From assembly GCF_964063325.1 (NCBI RefSeq), contig NZ_OZ061315.1:4464001-4528000 (forward strand): a stretch of DNA of 64,000 nucleotides. The letters run 5' to 3'. The position numbers were made by a program, and so were the translations under genes. This stretch comes from Hafnia alvei (GTDB taxonomy: Bacteria > Pseudomonadota > Gammaproteobacteria > Enterobacterales > Enterobacteriaceae). Position 1 is the first letter of the stretch, and each line of letters begins with the position of its first letter. Positions 7,542-17,024 of this stretch are shown one piece after another. The notes beneath the pieces are model-generated. The model did not search any database. It was given only the letters and a program-made list of their open reading frames with translations, and had not been told where the DNA came from.

Positions 7542-8924
7542 ATGGACTATTTACCGATTTTTTGTCAACTGCAGCAAAAAGCCTGCCTGCTCGTCGGCGG
7601 TGGCGAAGTCGCTGAACGCAAAGCACGGCTGCTGATGGATGCAGGGGCAGATATTATGGTTAACGCCAAAGAGTTCACCCCACAATTTGATCTATGGGCT
7701 CAAGATGGCAAGCTAAAACAGGCACATGGCGAATTTTCTCCCGCGCTATTGGAAGGCGTTTGGCTGGTTATTGCTGCAACCGATGATGAGAACGTTAACG
7801 ATCTTGTTTATCAGCAAGCCAGCGAACGTCAGATCTTCTGCAACGTGGTTGATGCGCCTAAGCGTGCTAGTTTTATCATGCCTTCTATCATCGACCGCTC
7901 CCCGCTGATGGTGGCGGTTTCTTCAGGCGGTAAATCGCCGGTACTTGCTCGCCTGCTGCGTGAAAAACTCGAGGCTATTTTACCTCAGCATTTAGGCCAA
8001 CTAGCCCGCCTTGCCGGTGACTTACGCCAGCAGGTGAAAGACAAGTTCTCAACGATTACGCTACGCAGGCGTTTTTGGGAACGCCTATTCGCCCACGATC
8101 GTCTCGCTCAGTCTTTAGCAAACCAAGACGCCGAAATGGTTGATAAGCATCTCACCGATCTGTTCGAGCAGCCATTGGAACAGCGCGGCGAAGTGGTTCT
8201 GGTCGGTGCGGGGCCGGGTGATGCGGGCCTATTGACACTGAAAGGCTTGCAGCAGATCCAACAGGCTGACGTCGTGGTTTATGACCGTCTGGTTTCTGAC
8301 GACATAATGAATTTAGTCCGCCGTGACGCTGAACGCATTTTCGTGGGCAAACGTGCAGGCTTCCATTGCGTGCCTCAGGATGAAATCAACCAAATCCTGC
8401 TGCGCAATGCCCGCAATGGCAAACGCGTGGTGCGATTAAAAGGTGGCGATCCCTTTATTTTTGGTCGCGGAGGCGAAGAGCTGGAAGTTTTAGCGGATGA
8501 CAGCATTGCTTTCTCCGTCGTCCCTGGGATTACCGCAGCCTCCGGCTGTTCAGCCTACAGCGGCATTCCACTCACCCACCGTGATTACGCTCAAAGCGTA
8601 CGCTTGGTCACGGGTCATGCCAAAAAAGATACCTCGCTCGATTGGGCAAATTTAGCGGCTGAAAAGCAAACCTTAGTATTTTATATGGGATTGAACCAAG
8701 CGACTGAAATACAGACACAGTTAATCAAGCACGGGATGAGTGAATCCATGCCTGTTGCCTTGGTGGAAAACGGCACGTCGGTGCAGCAAAAAGTGGTCAC
8801 CGGAGAACTTGCTGCTTTGGGTGAACTGGCACAGCAGGTCGAAAGCCCGAGCCTGATTATCGTTGGTGCCGTCGTTTCACTACGAGACAAACTGAATTGG
8901 TTCAGTGGGATAGCTAAACAGTAA
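7542..8924 (+). CDS. cysG: Siroheme synthase CysG (trifunctional)
   Basis: Makes siroheme from uroporphyrinogen III by methylation, dehydrogenation and ferrochelation; siroheme is the cofactor of NirB and of sulfite reductase. The ATG at 7542 (MDYLPIFCQL) gives 460 aa (E. coli 457). The N-terminal dehydrogenase/chelatase domain has the NAD motif VGGGEVAERKARLL (about 18-31). The C-terminal uroporphyrinogen methyltransferase domain starts at VGAGPGDAGLLTLKG (about 223) and includes GGDPFIFGRGGEE. It lies downstream of the nir genes, which links cofactor supply with demand. Confidence 0.96.
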   Translation: MDYLPIFCQLQQKACLLVGGGEVAERKARLLMDAGADIMVNAKEFTPQFDLWAQDGKLKQAHGEFSPALLEGVWLVIAATDDENVNDLVYQQASERQIFCNVVDAPKRASFIMPSIIDRSPLMVAVSSGGKSPVLARLLREKLEAILPQHLGQLARLAGDLRQQVKDKFSTITLRRRFWERLFAHDRLAQSLANQDAEMVDKHLTDLFEQPLEQRGEVVLVGAGPGDAGLLTLKGLQQIQQADVVVYDRLVSDDIMNLVRRDAERIFVGKRAGFHCVPQDEINQILLRNARNGKRVVRLKGGDPFIFGRGGEELEVLADDSIAFSVVPGITAASGCSAYSGIPLTHRDYAQSVRLVTGHAKKDTSLDWANLAAEKQTLVFYMGLNQATEIQTQLIKHGMSESMPVALVENGTSVQQKVVTGELAALGELAQQVESPSLIIVGAVVSLRDKLNWFSGIAKQ

Positions 8925-8970
8925 ATTCCAAACAGCTCTAGAGAGCTTATGGACTGATAAGAAACAAAAA

Positions 8971-8998
8971 AACCCGCTATCGATAAGCGGGTTTATTC
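8971..8998. terminator. Bidirectional terminator between cysG and trpS
   Basis: AACCCGCT (8971-8978) pairs with AGCGGGTT around a 7-base loop. A residues precede it and T-rich sequence follows it, so it can serve convergent cysG (plus) and trpS (minus) transcripts. Confidence 0.85.
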
Positions 8999-9020
8999 AT
9001 TATAGCTTAGCGGTCAAAAA

Positions 9021-10025
9021 TTACGGCTGAGCGACAAAGCCAATGGCATCATAGACTTTTTTCACCGTTTCCTGCGCACGCGCACGCGCTTTCTGAGCAC
9101 CATCACGCATAACCTGCTGCAAGAAAGCCTCATCATTACGGAAGCGGTTATAACGCTCCTGCAGTTCAGTCAGCATTCCAGAAACCGCGTCGGCAACGGC
9201 ACCTTTTAAATGGCCATACATCTTGCCTTCAAACTCTTGTTCCAGTTCCGGAATAGTTTTGCCCGTTACGCCAGACAAAATATCCAGCAGGTTGGAAACA
9301 CCGGCCTTATTCACAACATCATAACGCACCACCGCTGGCTCGTCAGAGTCGGTTACCGCACGTTTAATCTTCTTAATAACAGACTTAGGATCTTCCAATA
9401 AACCGATAACGTTATTGCGGTTATCATCAGATTTGGACATCTTTTTGGTCGGCTCAAGCAAAGACATCACGCGAGCACCAGACTTAGGAATAAACGGCTC
9501 TGGCACTTTAAAGATATCACCATAGAGCGCATTGAAACGTGCTGCCACATCACGGCTGAGTTCCAGATGCTGTTTCTGATCTTCCCCCACCGGTACCTGA
9601 GTGGTTTGATACAGCAAGATATCCGCCGCCATCAGCACAGGGTAATCAAACAAGCCCGCATTGATATTTTCAGCATAACGCGCTGATTTATCTTTGAACT
9701 GCGTCATACGGCTCAGTTCACCGAAATAGGTGTAACAGTTAAGCACCCAGCCAAGCTGAGCATGTTCAGGAACATGAGACTGAACAAAGATAGTGCTTTT
9801 CTCGGGATCAATACCGCAGGCCAGATACAGCGCCAGCGTATCCAAGGTCGCCTTACGCAGCTGCTGAGCATCCTGACGCACGGTAATCGCGTGCTGATCA
9901 ACGATGCAATAAATACAGTCGTATTCATCTTGCATCTGCACCCACTGGCGCAAAGCACCCATGTAGTTACCAATGGTCAGTTCACCAGATGGCTGTGCGC
10001 CACTGAAAACGATGGGCTTACTCAT
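9021..10025 (-). CDS. trpS: Tryptophanyl-tRNA synthetase
   Basis: Charges tRNA-Trp in the cytoplasm. It is 334 aa, the same as E. coli. Class I synthetase signatures are present: the HIGH equivalent TIGN (17-20) in SGELTIGNYMG and the KMSKS loop in TKKMSKSDDN (about residue 195). It is the last gene of the aroK-aroB-damX-dam-rpe-gph-trpS superoperon, 19 bases after gph, and is followed by a terminator. Confidence 0.97.
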   Translation of the reverse strand: MSKPIVFSGAQPSGELTIGNYMGALRQWVQMQDEYDCIYCIVDQHAITVRQDAQQLRKATLDTLALYLACGIDPEKSTIFVQSHVPEHAQLGWVLNCYTYFGELSRMTQFKDKSARYAENINAGLFDYPVLMAADILLYQTTQVPVGEDQKQHLELSRDVAARFNALYGDIFKVPEPFIPKSGARVMSLLEPTKKMSKSDDNRNNVIGLLEDPKSVIKKIKRAVTDSDEPAVVRYDVVNKAGVSNLLDILSGVTGKTIPELEQEFEGKMYGHLKGAVADAVSGMLTELQERYNRFRNDEAFLQQVMRDGAQKARARAQETVKKVYDAIGFVAQP

Positions 10026-10044
10026 GTCACAGTTCCTATACGTC

Positions 10045-10761
10045 TTAGCTTAAAGGGGGCAGCCCGATCAGGGGCAACAAGTCAGAAAATTGGTTTAATA
10101 CACAGCTTGGTTCGCTACGTTCGATGGGTTCACCGTAGTTATAACCATAGGTCATCCCCACAGAAGGACACCCAGCGGCATGCGCGGCCTGAATATCGTT
10201 ACGAGAATCGCCAACAAACAACAATTCACTCGCCAATACGCCAGCTTTAGCCAGTACTAAGTATAACGGAGCGGGATGGGGCTTTTTCTGCACCACGTCG
10301 TCACCACCCACGATATGAGTAAAATAACCATCGATGCCGAGGGAAACCAATAATGGTCGAACAAACGGCGTAGGTTTATTGGTAATCAGCGCGAGTAAAT
10401 AGCCATGATGGGACAACGAAGCGAGCGTTTGCGCCACTTTAGGGTAAAGCTGACTGCCCGTTTCAACCGTGCTGGCATAATAAAAATCAAATGCTGCGCG
10501 GGTTCGCAGGCACAATGCATCGGTCGGCTCTTTATCCGCCCAGACTAAGGCACGGTTCACCAGCATATCTGCGCCATTTCCGATCCAGTTCTTTACACGC
10601 TCCAAGCCAGGAATAGGCAGCCCTAATTCCTTCATGGCTTTGTCCATCGCAGCCGCTAGGCCCGAAGCACTATCCACCAGCGTGCCATCCAAATCGAAGG
10701 CAATTGCCTGAATGCCTTCAAAACGTTTGGATATGAACTGGGTAGAGCCGGAGCTACTCAT
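10045..10761 (-). CDS. gph: Phosphoglycolate phosphatase Gph
   Basis: A HAD-superfamily phosphatase that removes 2-phosphoglycolate, for example that formed in repair of oxidised DNA ends. I choose the ATG at 10761, which overlaps the last codons of rpe by 8 bases; it gives 238 aa. A longer frame to 10878 would lie inside rpe. HAD motif I is AFDLDGTLVDS with the nucleophile Asp, motif II LITNKPTP, motif III KKPHPAP and motif IV FVGDSRNDIQAA. It is about 14 residues shorter than E. coli Gph (252 aa), the difference falling in the cap domain near residues 75-90. Confidence 0.93.
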   Translation of the reverse strand: MSSSGSTQFISKRFEGIQAIAFDLDGTLVDSASGLAAAMDKAMKELGLPIPGLERVKNWIGNGADMLVNRALVWADKEPTDALCLRTRAAFDFYYASTVETGSQLYPKVAQTLASLSHHGYLLALITNKPTPFVRPLLVSLGIDGYFTHIVGGDDVVQKKPHPAPLYLVLAKAGVLASELLFVGDSRNDIQAAHAAGCPSVGMTYGYNYGEPIERSEPSCVLNQFSDLLPLIGLPPLS

Positions 10762-11431
10762 TACACGCCTTGGCGATTTCGCCACGCATCTGAGTGATAA
10801 TCTTTTCGTAGTCTGGGTGACCAAAGATTGCAGAGCCGGCAACAAACATATCTGCACCAGCGGCAGCAATAGCCCCAATGTTATCGACCTTCACGCCGCC
10901 ATCAACTTCTAAACGAATATCACGGCCGCTGGCATCGATAAGCTTGCGTACCTGACGCAGTTTATCCAACGTCGTAGGGATAAACGACTGACCACCGAAG
11001 CCGGGGTTTACCGACATCAGCAAGATCACATCAACTTTATCCATCACGTATTCAAGATAGCTCAGCGATGTCGCAGGATTGAACACCAGACCGGCTTTGC
11101 AGCCCAAGGATTTAATCAGCTGTAAAGAACGATCGACGTGCTCGGAGGCTTCAGGATGAAAAGTGATAATGCTGGCACCTGCCTCGGCGAAGTCAGGAAT
11201 GATGCGGTCGACGGGCTTCACCATCAAGTGAACATCAATAGGCGCAGTGATTCCATAGTCGCGCAGTGCCTTACACACCATCGGGCCGATGGTTAAATTC
11301 GGGACATAATGATTATCCATTACGTCAAAATGAACAACGTCAGCGCCTGACGCCAATACTTTGGCAGTATCTTCTCCCAAACGGGCAAAGTCTGCAGACA
11401 AAATCGACGGGGCAATTAAATACTGTTTCAT
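10754..11431 (-). CDS. rpe: Ribulose-phosphate 3-epimerase Rpe
   Basis: Interconverts ribulose 5-phosphate and xylulose 5-phosphate in the pentose phosphate pathway. The ATG at 11431 (MKQYLIAPSILSADF), preceded by GGAGA, gives 225 aa, the E. coli length; an ATG four codons upstream overlaps the Shine-Dalgarno. TIM-barrel metal and catalytic motifs are present: HFDVMDNHYVPN, DVHLMV, SVNPGFGGQSF and EVDGGV. It lies between dam and gph in the superoperon. Confidence 0.96.
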   Translation of the reverse strand: MKQYLIAPSILSADFARLGEDTAKVLASGADVVHFDVMDNHYVPNLTIGPMVCKALRDYGITAPIDVHLMVKPVDRIIPDFAEAGASIITFHPEASEHVDRSLQLIKSLGCKAGLVFNPATSLSYLEYVMDKVDVILLMSVNPGFGGQSFIPTTLDKLRQVRKLIDASGRDIRLEVDGGVKVDNIGAIAAAGADMFVAGSAIFGHPDYEKIITQMRGEIAKACNE

Positions 11432-11470
11432 CCGTTTCTCCATGTGCTCGGTTCAGACACTGTGCAAATT

Positions 11471-12283
11471 TCAGGAATACAGCGCCAGCAATTCGTCTAC
11501 TTTGTTACGTCCACCGACTTTGCTGCTAATCGTTCGACGTGCGCTTACAACAAACAGATCGGCCTGTGCGTACCAGCGGCGAGTCAGCTCGGTATCATGA
11601 TTAGAGATCAGTACCGGGATCTTATGCTGTAACGATAAGTTTGATGCCACTTCAGCGAGTTTTAATTGATCTGTCATACTGAAGCTGCTGGTGTGATAAG
11701 CCGTAAAGTTCGCGGTTGCAGACAGTGGCGCATAAGGCGGATCGCAATACACCACCGTTCCATCCACCGCTTGGCTCATCGACTGAGTGTAATGCTCGCA
11801 GACAAAAGTCGCTTTCTGCGCTTTCTGTGCAAACCAATACAATTCAGCCTCAGGAAAATAGGGTTTCTTGTAGCGACCAAAGGGTACATTGAACTCACCA
11901 CGAGAGTTATAGCGGCATAATCCGTTATAACAATGTCGATTCAAGTACAGGAACAACACCGCTCTACGGTATGGATCGTTGCTCTGATTAAACTCAGACC
12001 GCAGGGCATAAAACATCTCAGATTGATTAAACTCTCCGCTAAACATCACTTTAGCGTCACGAACGAAGTTATCAGGCTGAGTTTTAACGATGTTGTACAG
12101 ATTGATCAGGTCAGCGTTAATGTCCGCTAACAGGTATTCCTCATAATCCGTATTCAAAAATACGGAACCGGCCCCAACAAAGGGCTCGATCAACCGCTTT
12201 CCGGCAGGCAAATATCGACGAATTTCGTCTACCAGTGGATACTTTCCACCAGCCCATTTTAAAAAAGCGCGGTTTTTCTTCAT
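11471..12283 (-). CDS. dam: DNA adenine methyltransferase Dam
   Basis: Methylates adenine N6 in GATC, guiding mismatch repair, SeqA-dependent replication timing and some promoters. It is 270 aa (E. coli 278; the C-terminal tail is shorter). The SAM-binding motif is FVGAGS (35-40), preceded by FLKWAGGKYPL, and the catalytic motif is DPPY (181-184), giving the alpha-class order. It is part of the aroK superoperon. A strong hairpin lies in the 148-base gap between damX and dam. Confidence 0.96.
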   Translation of the reverse strand: MKKNRAFLKWAGGKYPLVDEIRRYLPAGKRLIEPFVGAGSVFLNTDYEEYLLADINADLINLYNIVKTQPDNFVRDAKVMFSGEFNQSEMFYALRSEFNQSNDPYRRAVLFLYLNRHCYNGLCRYNSRGEFNVPFGRYKKPYFPEAELYWFAQKAQKATFVCEHYTQSMSQAVDGTVVYCDPPYAPLSATANFTAYHTSSFSMTDQLKLAEVASNLSLQHKIPVLISNHDTELTRRWYAQADLFVVSARRTISSKVGGRNKVDELLALYS

Positions 12284-12368
12284 GCCGTCAGTAAGCTACT
12301 TTTACAATTCAAATCGGCGGATCAAACACTGTTCTAGACAGCACATCAGCGCGCATTTTATACCGTTA

Positions 12369-12414
12369 TTATTCGCAGCTGCGATGACCAAAAGCGGCCT
12401 CGCAGCTGTAATAA
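12369..12414 (-). other. Strong stem-loop in the damX-dam intergenic region
   Basis: Arms at 12369-12384 and 12400-12414 share the 9-mer core CAGCTGCGA/TCGCAGCTG with further pairing of TTATT/AATAA, around a 15-base loop. No T-tract follows on the minus strand, so it is not a classical terminator. In the superoperon transcript it would sit about 85 bases before the dam start and could serve as a processing or stability element. Confidence 0.6.
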
Positions 12415-12431
12415 CTTAGGTATACCACTGT

Positions 12432-13541
12432 TTATTTTTTAACGTCTTTTTGTACTTGGCTCATCGGACGTACCCAAGGGTTCTTCGCCTGAACATCAGC
12501 AGGCAGCGTAGACACCGCCCGTTTTGCTTCAGCCGAGCTTGAGTAACTTCCGCTCACCAGTACATACCAAGGTTTACCGTTACGGGTAGTTTCATAAACC
12601 CAATAATGAGCCAAATTCTGTTTTTTCGCATAGGCGTTCAAGGAGTCTGAACGCGATGCACTGCTCAGCTGCAACGTATAGTGGTTAGAAGGCGCACCTT
12701 TCAGTGACGCATTGGCACCGCTCGCGGCAGAGCTGACCGCATGTGTTGCAGGTTTAGTTACCGTCGTTGCTGGCGTCTTGGTGTTTGTTGGTTTCGCAAC
12801 GTTTGCCGTATGCGTAGGCGTTTTGCTAACCGTTGCTTTGCCTGACTGCGGCTTGGTTACATTATTGTTCGCCGTAGACGCAGGTTTGGTTTGGATCGGG
12901 CGAATATTTTGCGCAGTACCACTGTTGGTAATAGGCTTAGAAACAGCAGCACCCGAGCCCAACGTAGCCGGAGCCGTTGGCAATGTTGAAGCGTTAGCCC
13001 CTCCATCAACGCCCTGTACCGCAGAGTCAACCTGCCCTTGCTGTTGAGTCAGCGCATCGGACATGTTGTTACCAGCCAGATCAATACGCTGTTGCCCTTG
13101 CTCACCTTGAATAGGTGCTGCCTGAGTTGGCGTATTGGAAATCGGCGGAACAGACACGTCTTGCGGCTGCGCGGCTGGCACGTTCCCAGCGTCAGCGGAA
13201 TGATCAATCATACCGGAGTTGTTCACACCGCTACCATCGTGGGCATCAGTGGTATTACTCGCCGTATTATTGGATAAGGAAGAAGATCCCGACAGGCTGA
13301 TATCTTTGGTTCCACCGCTGTTAGCCTGCTGACCTGCCTCACCTTTCGAGGGTGATTTCAACGCGGAACCAATGCCGATGATCAACACCAGCAGCACTAA
13401 AATACCGATCCCCATCATCATATGCTGACGAGATACCGCTAGTTTCGGCGCTGAAGGACGAGCCTTGCGTGCGCGCGTCGGGCGACGATCGCTTGCATCA
13501 GGCTTTAGATCTTCATCAGGTTTGAACTCTTCTTCTTCCAT
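12432..13541 (-). CDS. damX: Cell division protein DamX (SPOR domain)
   Basis: An inner-membrane division protein whose SPOR domain binds septal peptidoglycan lacking stem peptides. The preferred start is the ATG at 13541, seven bases after GGAGG; a GTG two codons upstream directly abuts the Shine-Dalgarno. The 369 aa comprise an acidic then basic cytoplasmic part (1-40), one membrane helix (about 43-61, MMMGIGILVLLVLIIGIGSAL), a long low-complexity periplasmic linker rich in Thr, Ala, Gln and Asn, and a C-terminal SPOR domain (about 285-365, HYTLQLSSASRSDSLNAYAKK). It is shorter than E. coli DamX (428 aa), mainly in the cytoplasmic part. Confidence 0.94.
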   Translation of the reverse strand: MEEEEFKPDEDLKPDASDRRPTRARKARPSAPKLAVSRQHMMMGIGILVLLVLIIGIGSALKSPSKGEAGQQANSGGTKDISLSGSSSLSNNTASNTTDAHDGSGVNNSGMIDHSADAGNVPAAQPQDVSVPPISNTPTQAAPIQGEQGQQRIDLAGNNMSDALTQQQGQVDSAVQGVDGGANASTLPTAPATLGSGAAVSKPITNSGTAQNIRPIQTKPASTANNNVTKPQSGKATVSKTPTHTANVAKPTNTKTPATTVTKPATHAVSSAASGANASLKGAPSNHYTLQLSSASRSDSLNAYAKKQNLAHYWVYETTRNGKPWYVLVSGSYSSSAEAKRAVSTLPADVQAKNPWVRPMSQVQKDVKK

Positions 13542-13625
13542 ATCCACCCTCCAGTCAGAGGCAAAACCGGTGGGGCGTTTTGATTCTCACCGGTCAATTC
13601 AATATTCAATGATTCAACAACATCA

Positions 13626-14711
13626 TCAACCGCGGCAATCCGCAATCGCAGCCAAGACAATCTCATGGGCTACGCCTGAACGTACTTCTGACTGACCAAT
13701 CGCTGTTGGCAGCACCAGACGCAGTTCACCCGCCAGTACCTTCTTATCACGCATCATGTGCGGTAAATAAGATTCTGGAGTCATACTTTTTGGCCCGGTA
13801 ACCGGCAGTCCCGCACGCGCAATTAACGTTCTTACACGAGCGACATCTGCCTCACTGAATTGGCCAAGGCGACGCGCCGTTTCAGCGGCCATCATCATCC
13901 CTGCTGCAACGGCTTCCCCGTGCAACCAATTACCGTAGCCCATTTCTGCTTCAATCGCATGGCCATAAGTATGGCCAAGATTCAGCAAGGCACGTACACC
14001 CTGTTCTTTCTCATCCGCAGCAACGACCTCAGCTTTTAGCTCGCAGCAGCGACGAATGCAGTACGCCATTGCTTTATTATCAAGCGCTAACAGCTCATCC
14101 AAATGCTCTTCTAGCCATACGAAGAATTCACCATCAAGAATGATGCCGTACTTGATAACCTCGGCTAAGCCTGAAGCAAGTTCGCGCGCTGGCAGCGTTT
14201 TCAAACAGTCAATATCCACCACGACAGACACAGGCTGGTAAAAAGCCCCGATCATGTTCTTACCCAGTGGATGATTAACGGCTGTTTTTCCGCCAACGGA
14301 AGAGTCGACCTGAGACAACAATGTTGTTGGCACCTGAATAAAACGAACTCCGCGCTGATAGCACGCAGCCGCAAAACCGGTTAGATCGCCAATAACACCG
14401 CCGCCCAAAGCGATAAGCGTGGTATCACGCCCGTGGGGCTTTTGCAGCAATGCAGTAAATACTTGCTCCATCACAGACAACGTTTTGTATTGTTCGCCGT
14501 CCGGCAAGATCACATGATCTACCCGAACACCGGTCTGCTCAAGCGCATGTTTGACACGTTCAAGATATATCGGCGCCAGCGTTTCATTGGTCACTAACAT
14601 AACCTGATCGCCTGCCTTTAAAGGCAGAAATGAAGCAGGCTCCTCAAACAAACCAGAGGCTATCGTTATCGGGTAGCTACGCTCCCCAAGAGTGACGGTA
14701 ATCCTTTCCAT
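13626..14711 (-). CDS. aroB: 3-dehydroquinate synthase AroB
   Basis: The second step of the shikimate pathway (DAHP to 3-dehydroquinate), dependent on NAD and Zn. It is 361 aa (E. coli 362). NAD-binding GGGVIGDLTGFAAA (about 103-116), VPTTLLSQVDSSVGGKT (about 127-143) and the metal-binding region ALLNLGHTYGHAIEAEMGYGNWLHGEAVAAGM (about 240-271) are intact. It follows aroK after 165 bases in which I see no further gene, and precedes damX. Confidence 0.97.
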   Translation of the reverse strand: MERITVTLGERSYPITIASGLFEEPASFLPLKAGDQVMLVTNETLAPIYLERVKHALEQTGVRVDHVILPDGEQYKTLSVMEQVFTALLQKPHGRDTTLIALGGGVIGDLTGFAAACYQRGVRFIQVPTTLLSQVDSSVGGKTAVNHPLGKNMIGAFYQPVSVVVDIDCLKTLPARELASGLAEVIKYGIILDGEFFVWLEEHLDELLALDNKAMAYCIRRCCELKAEVVAADEKEQGVRALLNLGHTYGHAIEAEMGYGNWLHGEAVAAGMMMAAETARRLGQFSEADVARVRTLIARAGLPVTGPKSMTPESYLPHMMRDKKVLAGELRLVLPTAIGQSEVRSGVAHEIVLAAIADCRG

Positions 14712-14876
14712 GGTGTGCTCAGAACCTTTTTCAGATTAAGAATTCAGTATATAACCAAATCAGCAGGGATAGCTGAAAGCCAGCAAGTGAACGAACCCCG
14801 ACAAACCTACATCAGTAAGTTATTCCGGCGAACGCACACAGCCAACGTCGCGGCAACCCCAGTAACAAGGGTATTA

Positions 14877-15395
14877 TTAGTTGCTTTCCAGCATATGAAT
14901 AATCTGGTTAGCAACAACTTTAGCACTTTGATCATCCGTACGGATGGTCACATCAGCAATTTCTTCGTACAGCGGATTGCGTTCTTTTGCCAATTCTTCC
15001 AGCACTTCACGCGGTGTATCTACCTGCAACAGCGGACGTTTTTTATCACGCTGTGTACGAGCCAATTGCTTCTCGATGGTGGTTTCAAGATAAACAACCA
15101 CGCCGCGAGCTGACAAGCGGTTACGGGTCTCGCGAGATTTCACGGAACCACCACCAGTTGCCAGAACAATGCCTTGTTTTTCAGTCAGTTCATTGATGAC
15201 TTTTTCTTCACGATCGCGGAACCCTTCTTCACCTTCCACGTCGAATACCCAGCTAACATCAGCTCCGGTGCGTCGCTCAATTTCTTGATCGGAATCGAAG
15301 AACTCCATATTCAGTTGCTGAGCTAACTGACGACCAATAGTACTTTTGCCGGCACCCATAGGCCCAACCAGAAAGATATTGCGTTTCTCTGCCAT
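14877..15395 (-). CDS. aroK: Shikimate kinase I AroK
   Basis: Phosphorylates shikimate with ATP in the cytoplasm. It is 172 aa (E. coli 173), nearly identical throughout. Walker A is GPMGAGKST (11-19); the shikimate-binding Asp and Arg are in FFDSDQEIERRTGADV, GFRDREE and ATGGGSV. It is the first gene of the superoperon, so transcription of the seven genes to trpS should start upstream, in 15396-15716. Confidence 0.97.
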   Translation of the reverse strand: MAEKRNIFLVGPMGAGKSTIGRQLAQQLNMEFFDSDQEIERRTGADVSWVFDVEGEEGFRDREEKVINELTEKQGIVLATGGGSVKSRETRNRLSARGVVVYLETTIEKQLARTQRDKKRPLLQVDTPREVLEELAKERNPLYEEIADVTIRTDDQSAKVVANQIIHMLESN

Positions 15396-15716
15396 GTTTT
15401 TCGGTACTACTAAGACAATTCGTTAATGATAACCCGCCCCGCCAATCAAATTAGCGACGGGACCTAAACTGAAACCTCATGAGCGATAGTGTGAGATCAG
15501 ACGAAAAATTATCTCAACACTCTAGGTAGTTTGGCAACCGAATAAATCACAGCGCACGCCAAAGGTTACTTCACGGCGATAACGCTTTGGCCGGGGTACG
15601 GAAAAGCTCGGTGCTTAATTCGCTACCCTTGTAAGCTAAATCAAGCGCAGCGTCAAACGCGGAAACCATTCATGTGATAAAAATTTTTACCTTTTGAGCA
15701 AAAAAGTATTGAATGC
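15396..15716. promoter_or_regulatory. Upstream region of aroK (320 bases, no gene)
   Basis: No convincing coding frame or intrinsic terminator. As aroK and hofQ are both on the minus strand, this must hold the aroK superoperon promoter and the 3' end of hofQ. On the minus strand a TTGAGA hexamer (around 15511) is a possible -35, but I could not find a convincing -10, so no precise promoter is claimed. Confidence 0.5.
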
Positions 15717-17024
15717 TTATTTCCTGAGTAATGCAGTGGGCATTTCCGTTTTCACCAATCTTGGCGTGATAAAAATCACCAGTTCACGCCGTTTTGCCTC
15801 TTCCGTTGAGTCGCGAAACAGCGCACCAAGCAAGGGAACATCGCCCAATTTCGGCACCTGTGTTTTTCCATGCACAGTTTGCCGTTGAAAAATCCCGCCT
15901 AGGATAACAGTTTCGCCATCATTCAGGGTGACCTGTGTTTTAATCTCCTGCTTATCGATGGCCAGCGCCTCACCGTCACCCTGCTTAATACTCCTGCCCG
16001 GCATATTTTGCGTAATCTGCAGCATCAGCGTGATTTTTCCATTACGCATCACACGAGGCGTTACCTCCATCCCCAACACCGCCTCTTTAAACTCTATCGA
16101 GGTCGATCCACTGGCGCCACTAGAAACCTCATAAGGAATTTCAGTTCCCTGTTTGATACTTGCCGTCTGTAGATTTGTCGCCATCAGATGAGGACTGGCA
16201 ATAATTTCCACATTATCTTCTTTTTCTAGAGCCGAAAGCTCCAGCTCTAATAAGCGACCACCGATGCGCGCAACTTGAAAACCAGCGTTAAACGCCCGCC
16301 CTTCCACCGGCAATCCCATGTTGAATTGGTTCAGCCGAAAGCCGCTTGAGTCAGACGCAGTACTATCATCAGACCCCGTGGTACCCCAGCGAATTCCCAA
16401 CTCATTCAGGCTTTCACGATTGATCGTCACGATATGCGCGGTTAACTGCACCTGTGATACGGGTTGATCGAGCTCTGCAATCCAAGCCTGAGCCGCTCGG
16501 GTATTTTCGGGAAAGTCCCGCACCAAAATCGTGTTGGTGCGCGGGTCGGCACTGATACTACCTTGCGGGCTTAACAACCCGCTTTTTTGCTGCGTTAGGC
16601 TTTTGACCACGGCGTCCACATCCGCCTGCTGCAGTGCAATGGAGATGGACGTTTTCTCCTGTTCCTTCTCTTGCTGCTGTTTTTTATGCACCAACTCTTG
16701 CTGCCTATCAACGCTCTCAGCGGTCTGCACAAAGAGAATATTGCCCGTTTGTTCAATCGATAACTGATTCATACGTGCTATTGCCTGCAATGCCCGCCGC
16801 CAAGGCACGTCAACCAATTTCACTGAGGTATTGCCTTTAACCTCTTCACTCACCATTAAATTAAGGTGACGATTATCCGCTAACGCCTGCAGCACGTTAA
16901 CCAAAGGTGCGTCAAAGAAGGCAAGGGTTATCGGTGCACTATCTCGCGGCGGCGTTGCAAGCGTCGAAAAAGCACTAAGCCAGAGCAAACAACCACAGCA
17001 AAATTCCTTTTTGAGCATTTTCAT
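15717..17024 (-). CDS. hofQ: HofQ, secretin-like outer-membrane protein
   Basis: A PilQ/ComE-type secretin, known in relatives for using DNA as a nutrient or for competence. The ATG at 17024 overlaps the hofP stop (ATGA). The 435 aa begin with a signal peptide (MKMLKKEFCCGCLLWLSAFSTLATP), followed by N-terminal secretin/TonB-short domains (ITLAFFDAPLVNVLQALA; TSISIALQQADVDAVVKSL) and a C-terminal secretin domain (VQLTAHIVTINRESLNELGIRW to RRELVIFITPRLV). The region TSIEFKEAVLGMEVTPRVM is typical. Length is near E. coli HofQ (412 aa). It is intact; whether the pathway functions is not visible. Confidence 0.9.
   Translation of the reverse strand: MKMLKKEFCCGCLLWLSAFSTLATPPRDSAPITLAFFDAPLVNVLQALADNRHLNLMVSEEVKGNTSVKLVDVPWRRALQAIARMNQLSIEQTGNILFVQTAESVDRQQELVHKKQQQEKEQEKTSISIALQQADVDAVVKSLTQQKSGLLSPQGSISADPRTNTILVRDFPENTRAAQAWIAELDQPVSQVQLTAHIVTINRESLNELGIRWGTTGSDDSTASDSSGFRLNQFNMGLPVEGRAFNAGFQVARIGGRLLELELSALEKEDNVEIIASPHLMATNLQTASIKQGTEIPYEVSSGASGSTSIEFKEAVLGMEVTPRVMRNGKITLMLQITQNMPGRSIKQGDGEALAIDKQEIKTQVTLNDGETVILGGIFQRQTVHGKTQVPKLGDVPLLGALFRDSTEEAKRRELVIFITPRLVKTEMPTALLRK

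Noticed and set aside
9762..10250. 162-codon plus-strand frame across trpS and gph
   Set aside because: Antisense to two conserved genes, with no recognisable product.
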